From Hymenobacter negativus (GTDB lineage Bacteria; Bacteroidota; Bacteroidia; Cytophagales; Hymenobacteraceae): DNA of 64,000 bases. The notes under the pieces were generated by a model, which did no database searches, had not been told where the DNA came from, and was given only the letters and a program-made list of their open reading frames with translations. The position numbers and the translations under genes are program-made. The stretch lies in the NCBI RefSeq assembly GCF_016056375.1, contig NZ_JAEDAE010000008.1:62001-126000 (forward strand). The letters run 5' to 3'. This document shows positions 36,370-46,900 of this stretch, piece after piece; within the stretch, counting starts at the first letter, position 1; each line of letters begins with the position of its first letter.

Positions 36370-38919
36370 ATGAAATTTCTTGCTCCGCTGCTCCTGGTGT
36401 GCCTCCTGGCACTGCCAGCCGCCGCCCAGCGTATTGTAATCAGTGGCCAAGTGGTGGAAGCTGCCAACGGTGAGCCGGTGCCGTTTGCGTCCATATTTAT
36501 TCCTAAAACCAGCGCCGGCATCACGGCCGACTTAGATGGCAAATTCAAGCTGAGCGTGGCGGGCTCGCCCGATTCCATCGCGGTTTCGGCCATGGGCTTT
36601 GCCACGCAGCGCCGCAAGCTCAGCAATGCGGCCGTGCAAACGGTGCTGTTCCGCCTGAAAACCGGCGGCGTCACGCTCGGCGAAGTGTTTGTGAGCTCGC
36701 GCCAACCCGAAAACCCCGCCTTCCGCATCTTGCGCGAGGTGCAGAAGCACAAGCCCGAAAACGCCCGCACCTACCTGAAAGCGGCCGAGTACGACTCCTA
36801 CAACCGCATCGAAACCAGCCTGATTGACGTGCCGGCGGCCCTTAACAACCGCAAGGCCATTCGCGACATTCGGGCGCTGGCCGTGCGGCAGGGCGCTGCC
36901 GCCGTGGGCGACCCCGACGCGCCGCTTCCGGTGTTTGCCTCCGAAGTGGGCTCGCGGGTATACCAGCGCAACAACCCCATTCGGCGCCGCGAAGACCTGC
37001 TGCACAAGCAGATGCGCGGCGTGGGTCCCCGCGAAGGCTCCATCCTGAGCCAGATGCTGGGCTCGAACTTCCAGAACTTCGACTTTTATCCGAACTGGCA
37101 AAACGTGCTGGGCAAGGATTTCATCTCGCCCATTGCCGAAGGCGGCCGCGGCACCTACGACTACGAGTTGCAGGACTCGGTGTTTGTGGGCAAGGATTTC
37201 TGCTACAAAATTGCCGTCACGCCCAAGCGCAGCCACGATTTGGCCTTCAAAGGCACCATCTGGATTACGCAGGAAGGCTACGCCCTGCGCCGCCTAGACT
37301 TGGTGGCCAGCCCCGAGGCCAACATCAACTTCGTGAACGACCTGCGCGTGTCGCAGGAGCTGACCTCGCCCGGTGAGGGCCCCGGCCTGCCCACGCGCAC
37401 CAAGTTGCTCATCAGCGTGCGTCCCTACGAGAAGCAGGCGGCCATGCTGGTGCGCTACACCACGGTGAGCAGCAATTTCGTGCGCAACAAGATTCACGAC
37501 GAAACCGGCTTCTACGACCAGCCCATCGTGTCGTCGCTGATGGAACCCGCCGATGCGCCCGCAGGCGGTTTGCTCAGCGGCCTGCCCCAGGGCGGGGCCG
37601 GGGGCTATTTCGATACCCACCGCCCCGACACGCTGAGCCTGAGCGAGCGCCAGGTGTTTGCCGTGCTCGACTCGGCCAAACAGTTGCCCTCGGTGCGTAA
37701 CCTCCTCGACTGGGTGGACCTGTTTGTGAACGGTTACAAACGGGTGGGCAAACTCGACATTGGGCCGATTTCGACGCTGTACGCCCACAACGACTTCGAG
37801 GGCAGCCGCTTCCGCATTGGTTTCCGCACCACCCCGCTCATTAGCCGCGACTGGCTGACGCAGGCTTTCGTGGCCTACGGCACCCAGGATGGCCGCTTCA
37901 AGTACGGCGTGCGCGAAAGCTACATTGCTGAGCGCCGGCACTGGACGGTGTTTTCGGCCGATTTTAAGCACGACGTTGAGCAGACTGCTTTGCTTGATAA
38001 CGACTTTCTTGATAACAACAACCTGTTTCTGGCGGCTTCGCGCTGGGGCCGCTTTCAGCGCCCGGCGCTGCGCGACATTGTGGCGCTGAGTGTGCAGCGC
38101 GACCTGTTTCACGGCTTCACCCAGACCCTGACGGCGCGCTACCAGTTCATCGACCCATTGTTTCCTTTGGCCATTGCGCCGCCCAGTGGCCCCAACGACA
38201 CTCCGCCGTCCGACCTGCTGCACCTGAACGAATTGGTTTCGGAATCGCGCTACGCGCCCGATGAAACCCTGGTGCAGAGCGAAAACCGCCGCCGGGCCGT
38301 GGGCCTGAAACGGTGGCCGGTGTTCAACTTCCGCTACACGCTGGGCTCTATCGAATGGTACCGGGGCCACCACATGTACCACAAGCTCAACCTGGCCATT
38401 ACCCACAGCGTGTCGGTGGGTTATTTCGGCCGGCTCAATTATCGCATCGAGGGCAACTACATTCCCACACCGCTGCCGTACATCATCCTGAAAGCTCCGT
38501 TGGGCAACCAGACCATTTTCTATAACCCCAACGCCTTCAACCTGATGAATTACTTCGAGTTTGTGACGGACCGTTCGGTGTCGTTGCGCCTCGACCAGCA
38601 TTTCGAAGGGCTGTTGTTGAACGCCATTCCCGGCATCCGCACGCTGAACTGGCGCCTGGTGGGCACAGCCAACGTGCTGTACGGCAATCTGTCGGACAAA
38701 GCGCGCGATGCCAACGGCCGCTCCAATTACTTGCCTGGTGCTATTCGGGAGCCTTATGTAGAGGTAGGTTACGGCATCGAAAACATTTTCAAGTTCATTC
38801 GGGTCGATTTCCTGCATCGCCTCACTTATCGGGACCAGCCGGCGCCCCCGCCCCCGGGCCGGCCCGACAACAGCCACCAGAACTTCGGCATCCGGTTCGG
38901 GGCGCAGTTCCGCCTCTGA
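36370..38919 (+). CDS. DUF5686/carboxypeptidase-regulatory-like outer membrane protein
   Basis: 849 residues from the ATG at 36370 (M-K-F-L-A-P-L). A signal peptide ends A-A-A-Q. Residues 22-105 are a CarboxypepD_reg-like sandwich (V-I-S-G-Q-V-V-E-A-A-N-G-E-P-V-P-F-A-S). The rest matches DUF5686, with many strands, typical of a beta-barrel (Y-L-P-G-A-I-R-E-P-Y-V-E-V-G-Y-G-I-E-N, ending F-G-A-Q-F-R-L). Its role in Bacteroidota is not established; it may import or export material across the outer membrane. It stands upstream of the DISM receptor gene. Confidence 0.85.
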   Translation: MKFLAPLLLVCLLALPAAAQRIVISGQVVEAANGEPVPFASIFIPKTSAGITADLDGKFKLSVAGSPDSIAVSAMGFATQRRKLSNAAVQTVLFRLKTGGVTLGEVFVSSRQPENPAFRILREVQKHKPENARTYLKAAEYDSYNRIETSLIDVPAALNNRKAIRDIRALAVRQGAAAVGDPDAPLPVFASEVGSRVYQRNNPIRRREDLLHKQMRGVGPREGSILSQMLGSNFQNFDFYPNWQNVLGKDFISPIAEGGRGTYDYELQDSVFVGKDFCYKIAVTPKRSHDLAFKGTIWITQEGYALRRLDLVASPEANINFVNDLRVSQELTSPGEGPGLPTRTKLLISVRPYEKQAAMLVRYTTVSSNFVRNKIHDETGFYDQPIVSSLMEPADAPAGGLLSGLPQGGAGGYFDTHRPDTLSLSERQVFAVLDSAKQLPSVRNLLDWVDLFVNGYKRVGKLDIGPISTLYAHNDFEGSRFRIGFRTTPLISRDWLTQAFVAYGTQDGRFKYGVRESYIAERRHWTVFSADFKHDVEQTALLDNDFLDNNNLFLAASRWGRFQRPALRDIVALSVQRDLFHGFTQTLTARYQFIDPLFPLAIAPPSGPNDTPPSDLLHLNELVSESRYAPDETLVQSENRRRAVGLKRWPVFNFRYTLGSIEWYRGHHMYHKLNLAITHSVSVGYFGRLNYRIEGNYIPTPLPYIILKAPLGNQTIFYNPNAFNLMNYFEFVTDRSVSLRLDQHFEGLLLNAIPGIRTLNWRLVGTANVLYGNLSDKARDANGRSNYLPGAIREPYVEVGYGIENIFKFIRVDFLHRLTYRDQPAPPPPGRPDNSHQNFGIRFGAQFRL

Positions 38920-38938
38920 TTTTTGGCAGATTCCGCCT

Positions 38939-38977
38939 CAACGGTCCGTCCGGCTATTCGCTGGGCGGACTGTTGTA
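38939..38977 (+). terminator. Possible terminator before the DISM receptor gene
   Basis: CAACGGTCCGTCC pairs imperfectly with GGGCGGACTGTTG, followed by TATTTT. The stem is GC-rich but the T-run is short. Confidence 0.45.
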
Positions 38978-38989
38978 TTTTAGGGGCCT

Positions 38990-41041
38990 ATGTGGTTACT
39001 CTCTTATTTACGCTGGCACGCGCAACGCCGGGCCGTGGCTAAGCGCCCGGTAGCGGCTCCAAACAGCCTGCTTGCCCGCGTCCGGCTGCTGTTGGTGCTG
39101 GCCCTGCTGGGCGGCCCGGCCCGTGCTGCCCAGCCCGAAGACACGCTGGCCGTGAGCCCGAGCAACCCCGCGCTCTACCTAGAAGAGAATTATTACAGCA
39201 TGCTGGAAGACCCCACGGGCCGGCTCCGGCTGGCCGACGTGCAGTCGCCGGCTTGGAGCCACCGCTTTGTGGTGCTGCGCGGCTCGGGCCACCCGCCCAA
39301 TATCCAGCATCCGCGCAGCACCTATTGGCTGCGCATCACGGTGCGCCACGCACCCGCCGAAAACGCCGCTTGGTACCTGGAGCTGTACGATTCGCACATC
39401 GGACAGGCGGTGTTTTATGGGCCACGGCCCGGCTCGGCCACGGCCTACGACAGCGTGGCCACCGGGGCCAGCCACTCCTTTGCCACCCGCCCACATCCTT
39501 ACAAAAACTTCCTGTTTGACCTGCCACCCCGGCCCGGCGAAACCGCCACCTACTACCTGCGCCTGCACTCCGACACGCGCACCAGCTTCCGGGCCATGCT
39601 GCACAGCGGCGCGGGGCTCATCCCGGAGTTGTCGCTGCAATACTGGCTGCTGGGCATGTTCTACGGCGTGCTGTTCATTATGGTGCTGTACAATCTGATT
39701 CTGTTCTTCTTCCTGAAGGAACGCACCTACCTCTACTACGTGCTCTACGTGCTGAGTGGTACGCTGCTGTTTCTGACCGAGGACGGGCTGGGTTTCCAGT
39801 ATTTATGGTCGGCTTCGCCCGAGTTGAATCACTTCGTCGGCGCGCTCGCCCCGGTGCTGCTGCTGCTCACCTTTGCCACCTACGCCAGCGGCTTTCTCGA
39901 TACGGCATCGCGCCTGCCAGCCCTGCACCGCCTGGGCACGTGGGTGGTGGGCGGCAGCACGGCCCTGCTTGTGCTCGATGCCGCCGTGGTGCACTCCGGG
40001 TTCAGCTTCTGGCTGTACCTGCTGCCGTATGGCCTGCTGTACTACGCGGCCTTTCGGGCATATGGCAGCGGGCTGCGGCCGGCCCGCTACCTGCTGCTGG
40101 CACAGGCGTTGGTGGCCATCAGCCTCACGTTTCTCATCATGCGCAAGCTGGGTATCAACTTCTACAGCAACGTGTATACCGTGTACAGCCTCAACGCGGC
40201 CTTCGTAGTAGAAGTGGTGATACTAAGCTACGCGCTGGGCGAAAAGCTGAAGGGTCTGATGGACACTACCTTGCTCACCCAGAACCGCCTGCTCAAGCAG
40301 CTCCGCAAAAAGCACCAGGCCCAGGACCGCCTGGTAGAACAAATGCGCGAAAACCAAGCACTTAAAGACCAGCTTAACACCGAGTTGGAAGGCCTAGTAG
40401 CCCTGCGCACCGCCGAGCTTCGCCAGCAAAACGACACCGTGGCCGCCCAAAACCGCGAGCTGCTGCAAGCCAACGGCCTGTTGGCCCTACAGTCGGCCGC
40501 CATCGAGAAGCTCAACGGCGACCTCAGCCGCGACCTTCACGCCGAAAAGGCCGCCCGCATTGAATCGAAGGAAGTAGACTTCGGCGAATTCAGTCAGATA
40601 TATCCCGACAAGGACGCCTGCCTGCGCTACCTCGCCGACCTGAAGTGGGGCCACGGCCGCTACCAATGCCGCAAATGCGGCCACGAAAAAAGCTGCGAAG
40701 CCCGCGAGCCCCACGCCCGGCGCTGTACTCGCTGCCGCTACGTGGAGTCGGCCACGGCGGGCACCTTATTGCAAAAGTGCAAGTTTTCTATTGTCAAGGC
40801 GCTGTATGCCGTGTTTCTGATGCACGCTCACAAGGGCAATTATTCTCCCTCCGAACTGGCCCGAATCCTGGACCTGCGCCAGGCCACCAGCTGGGCTTTT
40901 GCCCAAAAGGTATTGCAAGCCCTGCAGCGCCGCCGTCAGGCTCCCGACTTTGAAGAAGGGGAACCATGGACGCACGTACTGCTGGATGCCGGCACCGAAG
41001 CCGAAGTGGAGGAGAATGAAGCCGTAAAAGCCGTCGATTAA
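38990..41041 (+). CDS. 7TMR-DISM receptor fused to an IS1595-type transposase zinc ribbon
   Basis: 683 residues. A signal anchor at about 29-47 precedes a DISM extracellular sandwich (about 60-200) and a seven-helix membrane unit at about 213-415. A coiled coil spans about 420-525. The C-terminus, residues 545-650, has C560-R-K-C563 and C579-T-R-C582, then E-S-A-T-A-G-T-L-L-Q-K-C-K-F-S and an HTH-like L-A-R-I-L-D-L-R-Q-A-T-S-W-A. This is the zinc-ribbon/HTH start of IS1595-type transposases, without the DDE catalytic domain. It may bind DNA, but no kinase, HPt or cyclase module was seen. The gene precedes the PUL on the same strand. Confidence 0.8.
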   Translation: MWLLSYLRWHAQRRAVAKRPVAAPNSLLARVRLLLVLALLGGPARAAQPEDTLAVSPSNPALYLEENYYSMLEDPTGRLRLADVQSPAWSHRFVVLRGSGHPPNIQHPRSTYWLRITVRHAPAENAAWYLELYDSHIGQAVFYGPRPGSATAYDSVATGASHSFATRPHPYKNFLFDLPPRPGETATYYLRLHSDTRTSFRAMLHSGAGLIPELSLQYWLLGMFYGVLFIMVLYNLILFFFLKERTYLYYVLYVLSGTLLFLTEDGLGFQYLWSASPELNHFVGALAPVLLLLTFATYASGFLDTASRLPALHRLGTWVVGGSTALLVLDAAVVHSGFSFWLYLLPYGLLYYAAFRAYGSGLRPARYLLLAQALVAISLTFLIMRKLGINFYSNVYTVYSLNAAFVVEVVILSYALGEKLKGLMDTTLLTQNRLLKQLRKKHQAQDRLVEQMRENQALKDQLNTELEGLVALRTAELRQQNDTVAAQNRELLQANGLLALQSAAIEKLNGDLSRDLHAEKAARIESKEVDFGEFSQIYPDKDACLRYLADLKWGHGRYQCRKCGHEKSCEAREPHARRCTRCRYVESATAGTLLQKCKFSIVKALYAVFLMHAHKGNYSPSELARILDLRQATSWAFAQKVLQALQRRRQAPDFEEGEPWTHVLLDAGTEAEVEENEAVKAVD

Positions 41042-41338
41042 GCGTGCCTTAATTTCCGGTAACGTTTGTGACGGACTCCGCAATCGGTTTGCCCGCCTGG
41101 CTGCCTGATGGGTGGCATTTTAGCTTGGCACTCTGGAATCGGCGAATAATGTTGGTTTTATTTCAGTAAACTCTATTTTTTTTCATTGTTTTTTAGCGAG
41201 CGGTACGAAAACTGAAAACGCTTTAGCTACTTGTTTCAAGGGGGAATAGGAAATGAGTGCGTGTGCAGCAAGCGTATAAGCCCCGCTGACCGTGCTGGCA
41301 AAAACAGCCAAATCAGGCATTTCAGGGCATTTATTGAG
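41042..41338. other. Intergenic stretch before the PUL
   Basis: Almost 300 bp without a coding frame or repeat of note. It is more AT-rich than its neighbours, with an eight-T run near 41168-41187. I see nothing specific in it. The likely promoter lies just downstream. Confidence 0.5.
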
Positions 41339-41370
41339 TTGCATTTGCCAAACACACTCTTCTACATTTG
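41339..41370 (+). promoter_or_regulatory. Bacteroidota-type promoter of the PUL
   Basis: TTG at 41339-41341 and TACATTTG at 41363-41370 match the -33 TTG and -7 TAnnTTTG elements, separated by 21 nt. The GH3 start is 18 bp downstream, so the leader would be very short, or the true start is further in. Confidence 0.55.
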
Positions 41371-41388
41371 GCCAACTGAATACTCCAG

Positions 41389-43890
41389 ATGGCCCGGTTT
41401 TCTTCCCTTCTCCGCACTCGCTTACTAGCTGGCCAGTTTCCGGCACGGGTAGCTCAACGTCACTCTGTCGCGTGGCGCAGCTTGCTGTTGGCAATGCCAC
41501 TCCTCGCGGCCTGCCAGCGGGGAGCCGTGCCCATGGCCACTGCCGCCGCATCTGCTGAAACCACCGTAGCCGAAATAGCGCCGCCTACTTTCAGCCCCCG
41601 CGTACAAAAGCTGCTGGCGCAAATGACGCTGGAGGAGAAAATCGGGCAGATGACCCAGCTGAATATTTCGGCCATAAACCACGACGGCTCCAACGGCGAC
41701 GTCACGCTCGACTCGGCCAAAGCAGCAGCACTGGTCCGGAATTTTCATATTGGCTCGTTCATCAACGGAGAAGCGGTGCCGGCAGCGCAGTGGCTGCGCT
41801 ATTCGGCCGCGCTCCAGCGCATTGCCATACGCGAGTCGCGCCTACACATCCCCATGATTTACGGCATCGACCACATGCACGGGGCCAGCTACGTGGGCGG
41901 CACGGCCATTTTCCCGCACAACGTAAACATCGGAGCCAGCTTCAACCCGGCTCTGGCCCGGCAGGCCGCCCGCGCCACCATCCTCGAATCGGCGGACCTG
42001 GGCCACCACTGGGTGTTTGCCCCGGTGCTCGATTTGGGCTTGAATACGTACTGGCCCCGCTTTTATGAGACGTTTGGCGAAGACCCGCTGGTGGCAGCCA
42101 CGCTCGGCGCGGCTTTCACCATTGAGCTTCAGACCAATACCGAAATTGCGCCCTACAAAGTGGCGGCCTGCGGCAAGCACTTCATTGGGTACTCTGACCC
42201 ACGCAACGGCTGGGACCGCACCAACGCCCTCATCCCCGACCAGCGGCTGCAGGAGTTTTTCCGGCCTTCGTTTCAGGCCGCAATCGATTCCGGCCTGAAA
42301 TCCATCATGATTAACTCAGGCGAAATCAACGGCGAGGCGGTGCACGCATCCAAAGCCATTCTCACCGATTTGCTGCGCCGCCAGATGGGCTTCAAAGGCG
42401 TGGCCGTGACCGACTGGGAAGACATTAACCGCTTGGTGCGGGTGCAGAAAGTGGCCCCCAACGAAAAGGAGGCCACCTGGATGGCCATCGACGCGGGCGT
42501 GGACATGGCCATGACGCCCTACACCACCAGCTTCTGCCGCATTGTGAAGGAGCTGGTGCAGGAAGGCCGCCTGACGCAGGCCCGCATCGACCTTTCGGCG
42601 GGCCGGATTTTGCAGATGAAGGACGAAATCGGCCTGTTTGAAAACCCCATGCCCCGCGCCGACCGGCTCAGCCGCATCGGCGACCCGGCCCTGCGGGCCC
42701 AGGCTGTAGCGGCCGCCCGCGAATCGGTAGTATTGCTTAAAAATGAACGCAATGCGCTACCTCTGGCTCCGACCCGCGTGAAGCGCCTGCTGGTGGTAGG
42801 CCCCTCGGCCGACTCGCGCGCCAACCTCTGCGGCGGCTGGACCCTGGCCTGGCAGGGCCGCGCCGAAGACGCTTACCCCAAGGACGTGCCCACGCTGCTG
42901 GAGGCGCTACGCCGCGAATACCCGCAGGCCAAAGTCGAGATGCTGCCCTACCGCGATGCCGCCGGCAAAATGCAATTGGCCAGCATTTCCGCGGCCGCCA
43001 GGCAGGCCGATGCCGTGGTACTGGCCCTGGGCGAGCGGCCCTACACCGAAGGTTTGGGCAACACTTCGGACCTCACCCTACCCGCCGACCAGCAGCAGTT
43101 GGCCCAGGCGGCACAGGCCAGCGGCAAGCCCACGGTGCTCATCGTCATCGGCGGCCGGCCGGCTATCATCCGCGGCGTGGCGGAGGGCTCGTCGGCAATC
43201 ATCTGGGCAGGGCTGCCGGGCTACGGAGGGGGCACGGCTTTGGCCGAAATCATCAGCGGGAAGACCAATCCAAGTGGCAGGCTGCCATTTACTTATCCGC
43301 AGTTTGCCGGCCACATCACCAACTACCACCACGACAACAACGAGAACAGTCTCGATTTGAGCGACTTCGGCGCGGGCTACGCGCTGCCGGGGGCTAAGTA
43401 CAAAAGCTCGATGCTGACCGAGTTTGGAGAAGGGCTGAGCTACACGACCTACACATACTCCGGGCTGGCGCTGAGCGACTCGGTACTGACCGGCCCGGCC
43501 GCCCGGCTGCGCGCCACGGTGCGCGTAGCCAACACCGGCCCCCGCGCCGGCCAGGAAGCCGTGCTATGGTTCCTGACCGATGAAGTTGGCCGCATTGCTC
43601 GGCCGGTGCGGATGCTAAAGCACTTTGAAAAACAAACTTTTGTCGCCAGCCAAAGCCAACAGCTGGCCTTCGATATCGACCCGCTGCGCGACCTGAGCTA
43701 CCCCGACGGCCAGGGCCGCCCGCAGCTCGAAACCGGCTGGTACACCCTGCGCGTGGGGTCCCAGACGGCCCGGTTCCGCTACGTGGCGGGGCCAGTGGCT
43801 AGTGCCACCCCGGCCGCGGGCAAAGCCACCGGAGCCGTACGCCCGATACCTGACCAATCGCGCACCGCAACGGCGGGCGCATCGCACTAA
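41389..43890 (+). CDS. Glycoside hydrolase family 3 beta-glucosidase, lipoprotein
   Basis: 833 residues. The signal segment W-R-S-L-L-L-A-M-P-L-L-A-A-C is a lipobox at about 29-42, so it is a lipoprotein; the exact N-terminus is uncertain because the start is long. Domain 1 (about 75-400) has the GH3 nucleophile V-T-D-W-E-D near 338-343 and K-H-F-I-G-Y. The alpha/beta sandwich domain (about 430-660) and a C-terminal fibronectin-like domain (about 710-800) complete it. It should cut beta-glucosides released by the GH16 enzymes downstream. First gene of the PUL. Confidence 0.9.
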   Translation: MARFSSLLRTRLLAGQFPARVAQRHSVAWRSLLLAMPLLAACQRGAVPMATAAASAETTVAEIAPPTFSPRVQKLLAQMTLEEKIGQMTQLNISAINHDGSNGDVTLDSAKAAALVRNFHIGSFINGEAVPAAQWLRYSAALQRIAIRESRLHIPMIYGIDHMHGASYVGGTAIFPHNVNIGASFNPALARQAARATILESADLGHHWVFAPVLDLGLNTYWPRFYETFGEDPLVAATLGAAFTIELQTNTEIAPYKVAACGKHFIGYSDPRNGWDRTNALIPDQRLQEFFRPSFQAAIDSGLKSIMINSGEINGEAVHASKAILTDLLRRQMGFKGVAVTDWEDINRLVRVQKVAPNEKEATWMAIDAGVDMAMTPYTTSFCRIVKELVQEGRLTQARIDLSAGRILQMKDEIGLFENPMPRADRLSRIGDPALRAQAVAAARESVVLLKNERNALPLAPTRVKRLLVVGPSADSRANLCGGWTLAWQGRAEDAYPKDVPTLLEALRREYPQAKVEMLPYRDAAGKMQLASISAAARQADAVVLALGERPYTEGLGNTSDLTLPADQQQLAQAAQASGKPTVLIVIGGRPAIIRGVAEGSSAIIWAGLPGYGGGTALAEIISGKTNPSGRLPFTYPQFAGHITNYHHDNNENSLDLSDFGAGYALPGAKYKSSMLTEFGEGLSYTTYTYSGLALSDSVLTGPAARLRATVRVANTGPRAGQEAVLWFLTDEVGRIARPVRMLKHFEKQTFVASQSQQLAFDIDPLRDLSYPDGQGRPQLETGWYTLRVGSQTARFRYVAGPVASATPAAGKATGAVRPIPDQSRTATAGASH

Positions 43891-43959
43891 CCAATTCGCT
43901 AATTCCCCGGCTGCTTTCTGACAGCCGCCGCCTCGCTTACGCTTTTTAAAACTCCCACC

Positions 43960-46900
43960 ATGAAGCGAACTTTTTACCTGATTGCGCTGCTGCGGCGCAC
44001 CACCGTATTGCTGGCCTGCGGGCTGCCGGTGCTGGCAACAAGGGTGCCGGCTATGGCAGCAAACCGCCCGGTAATGCGCCCGGCGGCCGATGTGCCTGTG
44101 AGCGGCCGCGTGACCGGGGCCGACGGCAATGGCCTGCCCGGCGTGACCGTGCTGGTGCGCGGCACCTCCATCGGCACCTCCACCGCACCCGATGGCAGCT
44201 TCTCCCTGACGGCTCCCGAAGGCAGCACACTGGTGTTCAGCTTCGTGGGCTTTGGCACTCAAACCGCTGTGGTAGCCAGTGGTACACCGGTGAGTGTTAC
44301 GCTGCGCGAAGATGCCAAGCAGCTAACCGAAGTGGTGGTGGTGGGCTACGGCACCCAGGACCGAGGCAGCGTTTCCAGCGCTATTTCCTCGGTTTCGGGG
44401 CGTGACATTGCTACCCAGCCGGTGGCCGACCCCACGCAGGCGCTGCAGGGCCGTGCGGCGGGCGTGACCGTGACGCAGAACTCGGGGGCGCCGGGCGGGG
44501 CGGGCGGCACGCAGGTGCGGGTGCGCGGCATCACGTCGGCCGGCAACAACTCGCCGCTGTACGTGGTGGACGGCTTCCCGCTGCCGTCGTCGGACGCGGG
44601 CGGCAACAGCGTGGAAAACCAGCTGAACGCCATCAATCCTAATGATATTGAGACGATTGACGTGCTGAAGGATGCTTCGGCTACCGCCATTTACGGCCTG
44701 CGGGCCGCCAACGGTGTGGTTATCATCACCACTAAGCGTGGCAAGGCGGGCACGTCCAGCATCACCCTGGACGGCTACCGCGGCATCCAGCAGGTGTGGC
44801 GCAAGCTTGATTTGCTGAATGCGGAGCAATACGCAGTTATCAACAACGAAAGCATTCTGGCCCAGGGCTCGTCGCCGGTGCAGGAGAAGCTGCGCGACCC
44901 CAAATCCCTGGGCGCGGGTACCGACTGGCAGAAGGCCGTTTTTCGGCCCACGGCCGTGATTCAGAGCTACAACCTGAGCGCGGCGGGCGGCAGCGAGAAG
45001 GCGCGCTACGCAGTATCGGGCGGTTACTTCCAGCAGGACGGCACGCTGAACGGGTCTAATTTTGAGCGCTTTACGCTCCGGGCCAATGGCGACATCCAGC
45101 TCAGCAAGCGCGTAAAAATTGGCAACAGCCTGTCGGTAACGCACCTGAGCGACCGGCAGCTGAACACCGGCAACGACGAGTTTGGCGTGCTGAACAACGT
45201 GCTGCAGGCCCCGCCGGTGCTGCCCGTATACCGCCCCGATGGCACCTGGTACGAGGCTGTGAAAGCCGATAACTACGTGGAGCCCAACCCGGTGCTGCAG
45301 TCGTTGATTGCCAATACCAAGTTCAACCGCAACCGGGTGCTATCCACGGTATTTGCCGAGGTGGAGCCGCTCAAGTACCTGCGCTTCCGCACCAACGTGG
45401 GCGTGGATTTGATTTTCGACAACGGCAGCGGCTTCACGCCTTCGCTCGGGCCAAACTCGCCGCGCAACGGCCCGGGCACGGCGTCGGCCTACGCGTTTTC
45501 GAACTACAATCCCGGCTACCTCATCGAGAACACGCTGACCTATGACCGGCTGTTTGCCGAGAAGCACCAGGTAACGGTTCTGCTGGGGCAGTCGGCGCAG
45601 GAATTCAATTTCAACTCAGTGAGTGCCAACCGCGTGGGTTACCTCAGCAACGACCTGCAGCAGCTCAACAACGGCCCCCAGACTAATCAGACCAACAGCG
45701 GCACCAGCAGCCAGACGCGCCTGGCCAGCTACTTCGGCCGGGTGAACTACGACTTTGCCGGCAAATACATTTTCTCGGCCACGGTGCGCTACGACGGCAG
45801 CTCGGCGTTTGCTACGGGCTACAAGTTTGGTTTCTTCCCGGGCGCTTCGGTGGGCTGGCGCTTGTCAGAAGAGGAATTCATCAAGAACATCAGCGTTATC
45901 AGCAACCTGAAGCTGCGCGCCGGCTACGGCCGCGTGGGCAACCCGCTTAATGCCGGGCAGTTTGCGTACCTGGCTACCATCAACACCGGTATTACCTACC
46001 CCTTCGGCCCCGGCAACGTGGCCACGGGCACCCAAACCATCAACTCGGGTGCGGCCCCTACCCGCGCCCAGAACACGCAGCTGCGCTGGGAAGACAACGT
46101 GCAAAGCAACCTCGGCGTGGACGTGGGTCTGTTTGGCAACCGCATCGAGGCCACGGTGGACGTGTATAACCGTCGCTCGCCCAACCTGATAAACAACGTG
46201 CCAGCCTACCTCGTGACGGGCACTTATGAGGCCGTGCCCACCAACTCGTTGGTGTCGTACAACCGGGGCATTGATGTTTCGCTTTCGACCCGCAACCTAG
46301 TGGGCGGCGACCGGGGCCTGACCTGGACGACGTCGGCGGTGTTTTCGGCCTACAAAAACCGGATTGAGGACCTGGGCACGGGCGGCACCGCCTTCAACGG
46401 CGCCACCAACCGCAGCGGCACGGCCATTGTGCGCTACGACAAGGGGCAGGCTTTTGGCGCGTTCTACGGCTACGTGGCCGAGGGCCTGTTTCAGACGCCG
46501 GAGGACGTGAAAAACCACGCCACCCAGACCGTGAACGCCGACCCCGGCAAAAGCACCGGCCCCGGCGATATCCGCTTCAAGGACCTGAACGGCGATGGCA
46601 AGATTACCGACGCCGACCGCACCTTCATCGGCAACCCCAACCCCGATTTCACCTACGGCCTGAACAACACCCTGAGCTGGCATGGACTGGACCTTAACGT
46701 GTTCGTGCAGGGCTCGCAGGGCAACGACGTGTACAACCTGAACCGCGTGTACACCGAAGGCGGCCTATATAGCAACGGCAACAGCAGCACCCGCGTGCTG
46801 GGCCGCTGGACCGGCCCTGGCACCAGCACCGACGTGCCCCGCGCCATTGCCGGCGACCCCAACCAGAACCTGCGCGTGAGCAGCTACTTCCTGGAGGACG

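Noticed and set aside
37294..38877. Minus-strand frame of 527 codons opposite the DUF5686 gene
   Set aside because: Composition is Val/His/Gln-rich as expected from an antisense shadow; no domain is visible.
40600..41041. A separate IS1595 insertion at the end of the DISM gene
   Set aside because: The frame is continuous with the receptor, there are no terminal inverted repeats or target duplication, and the DDE domain is absent.
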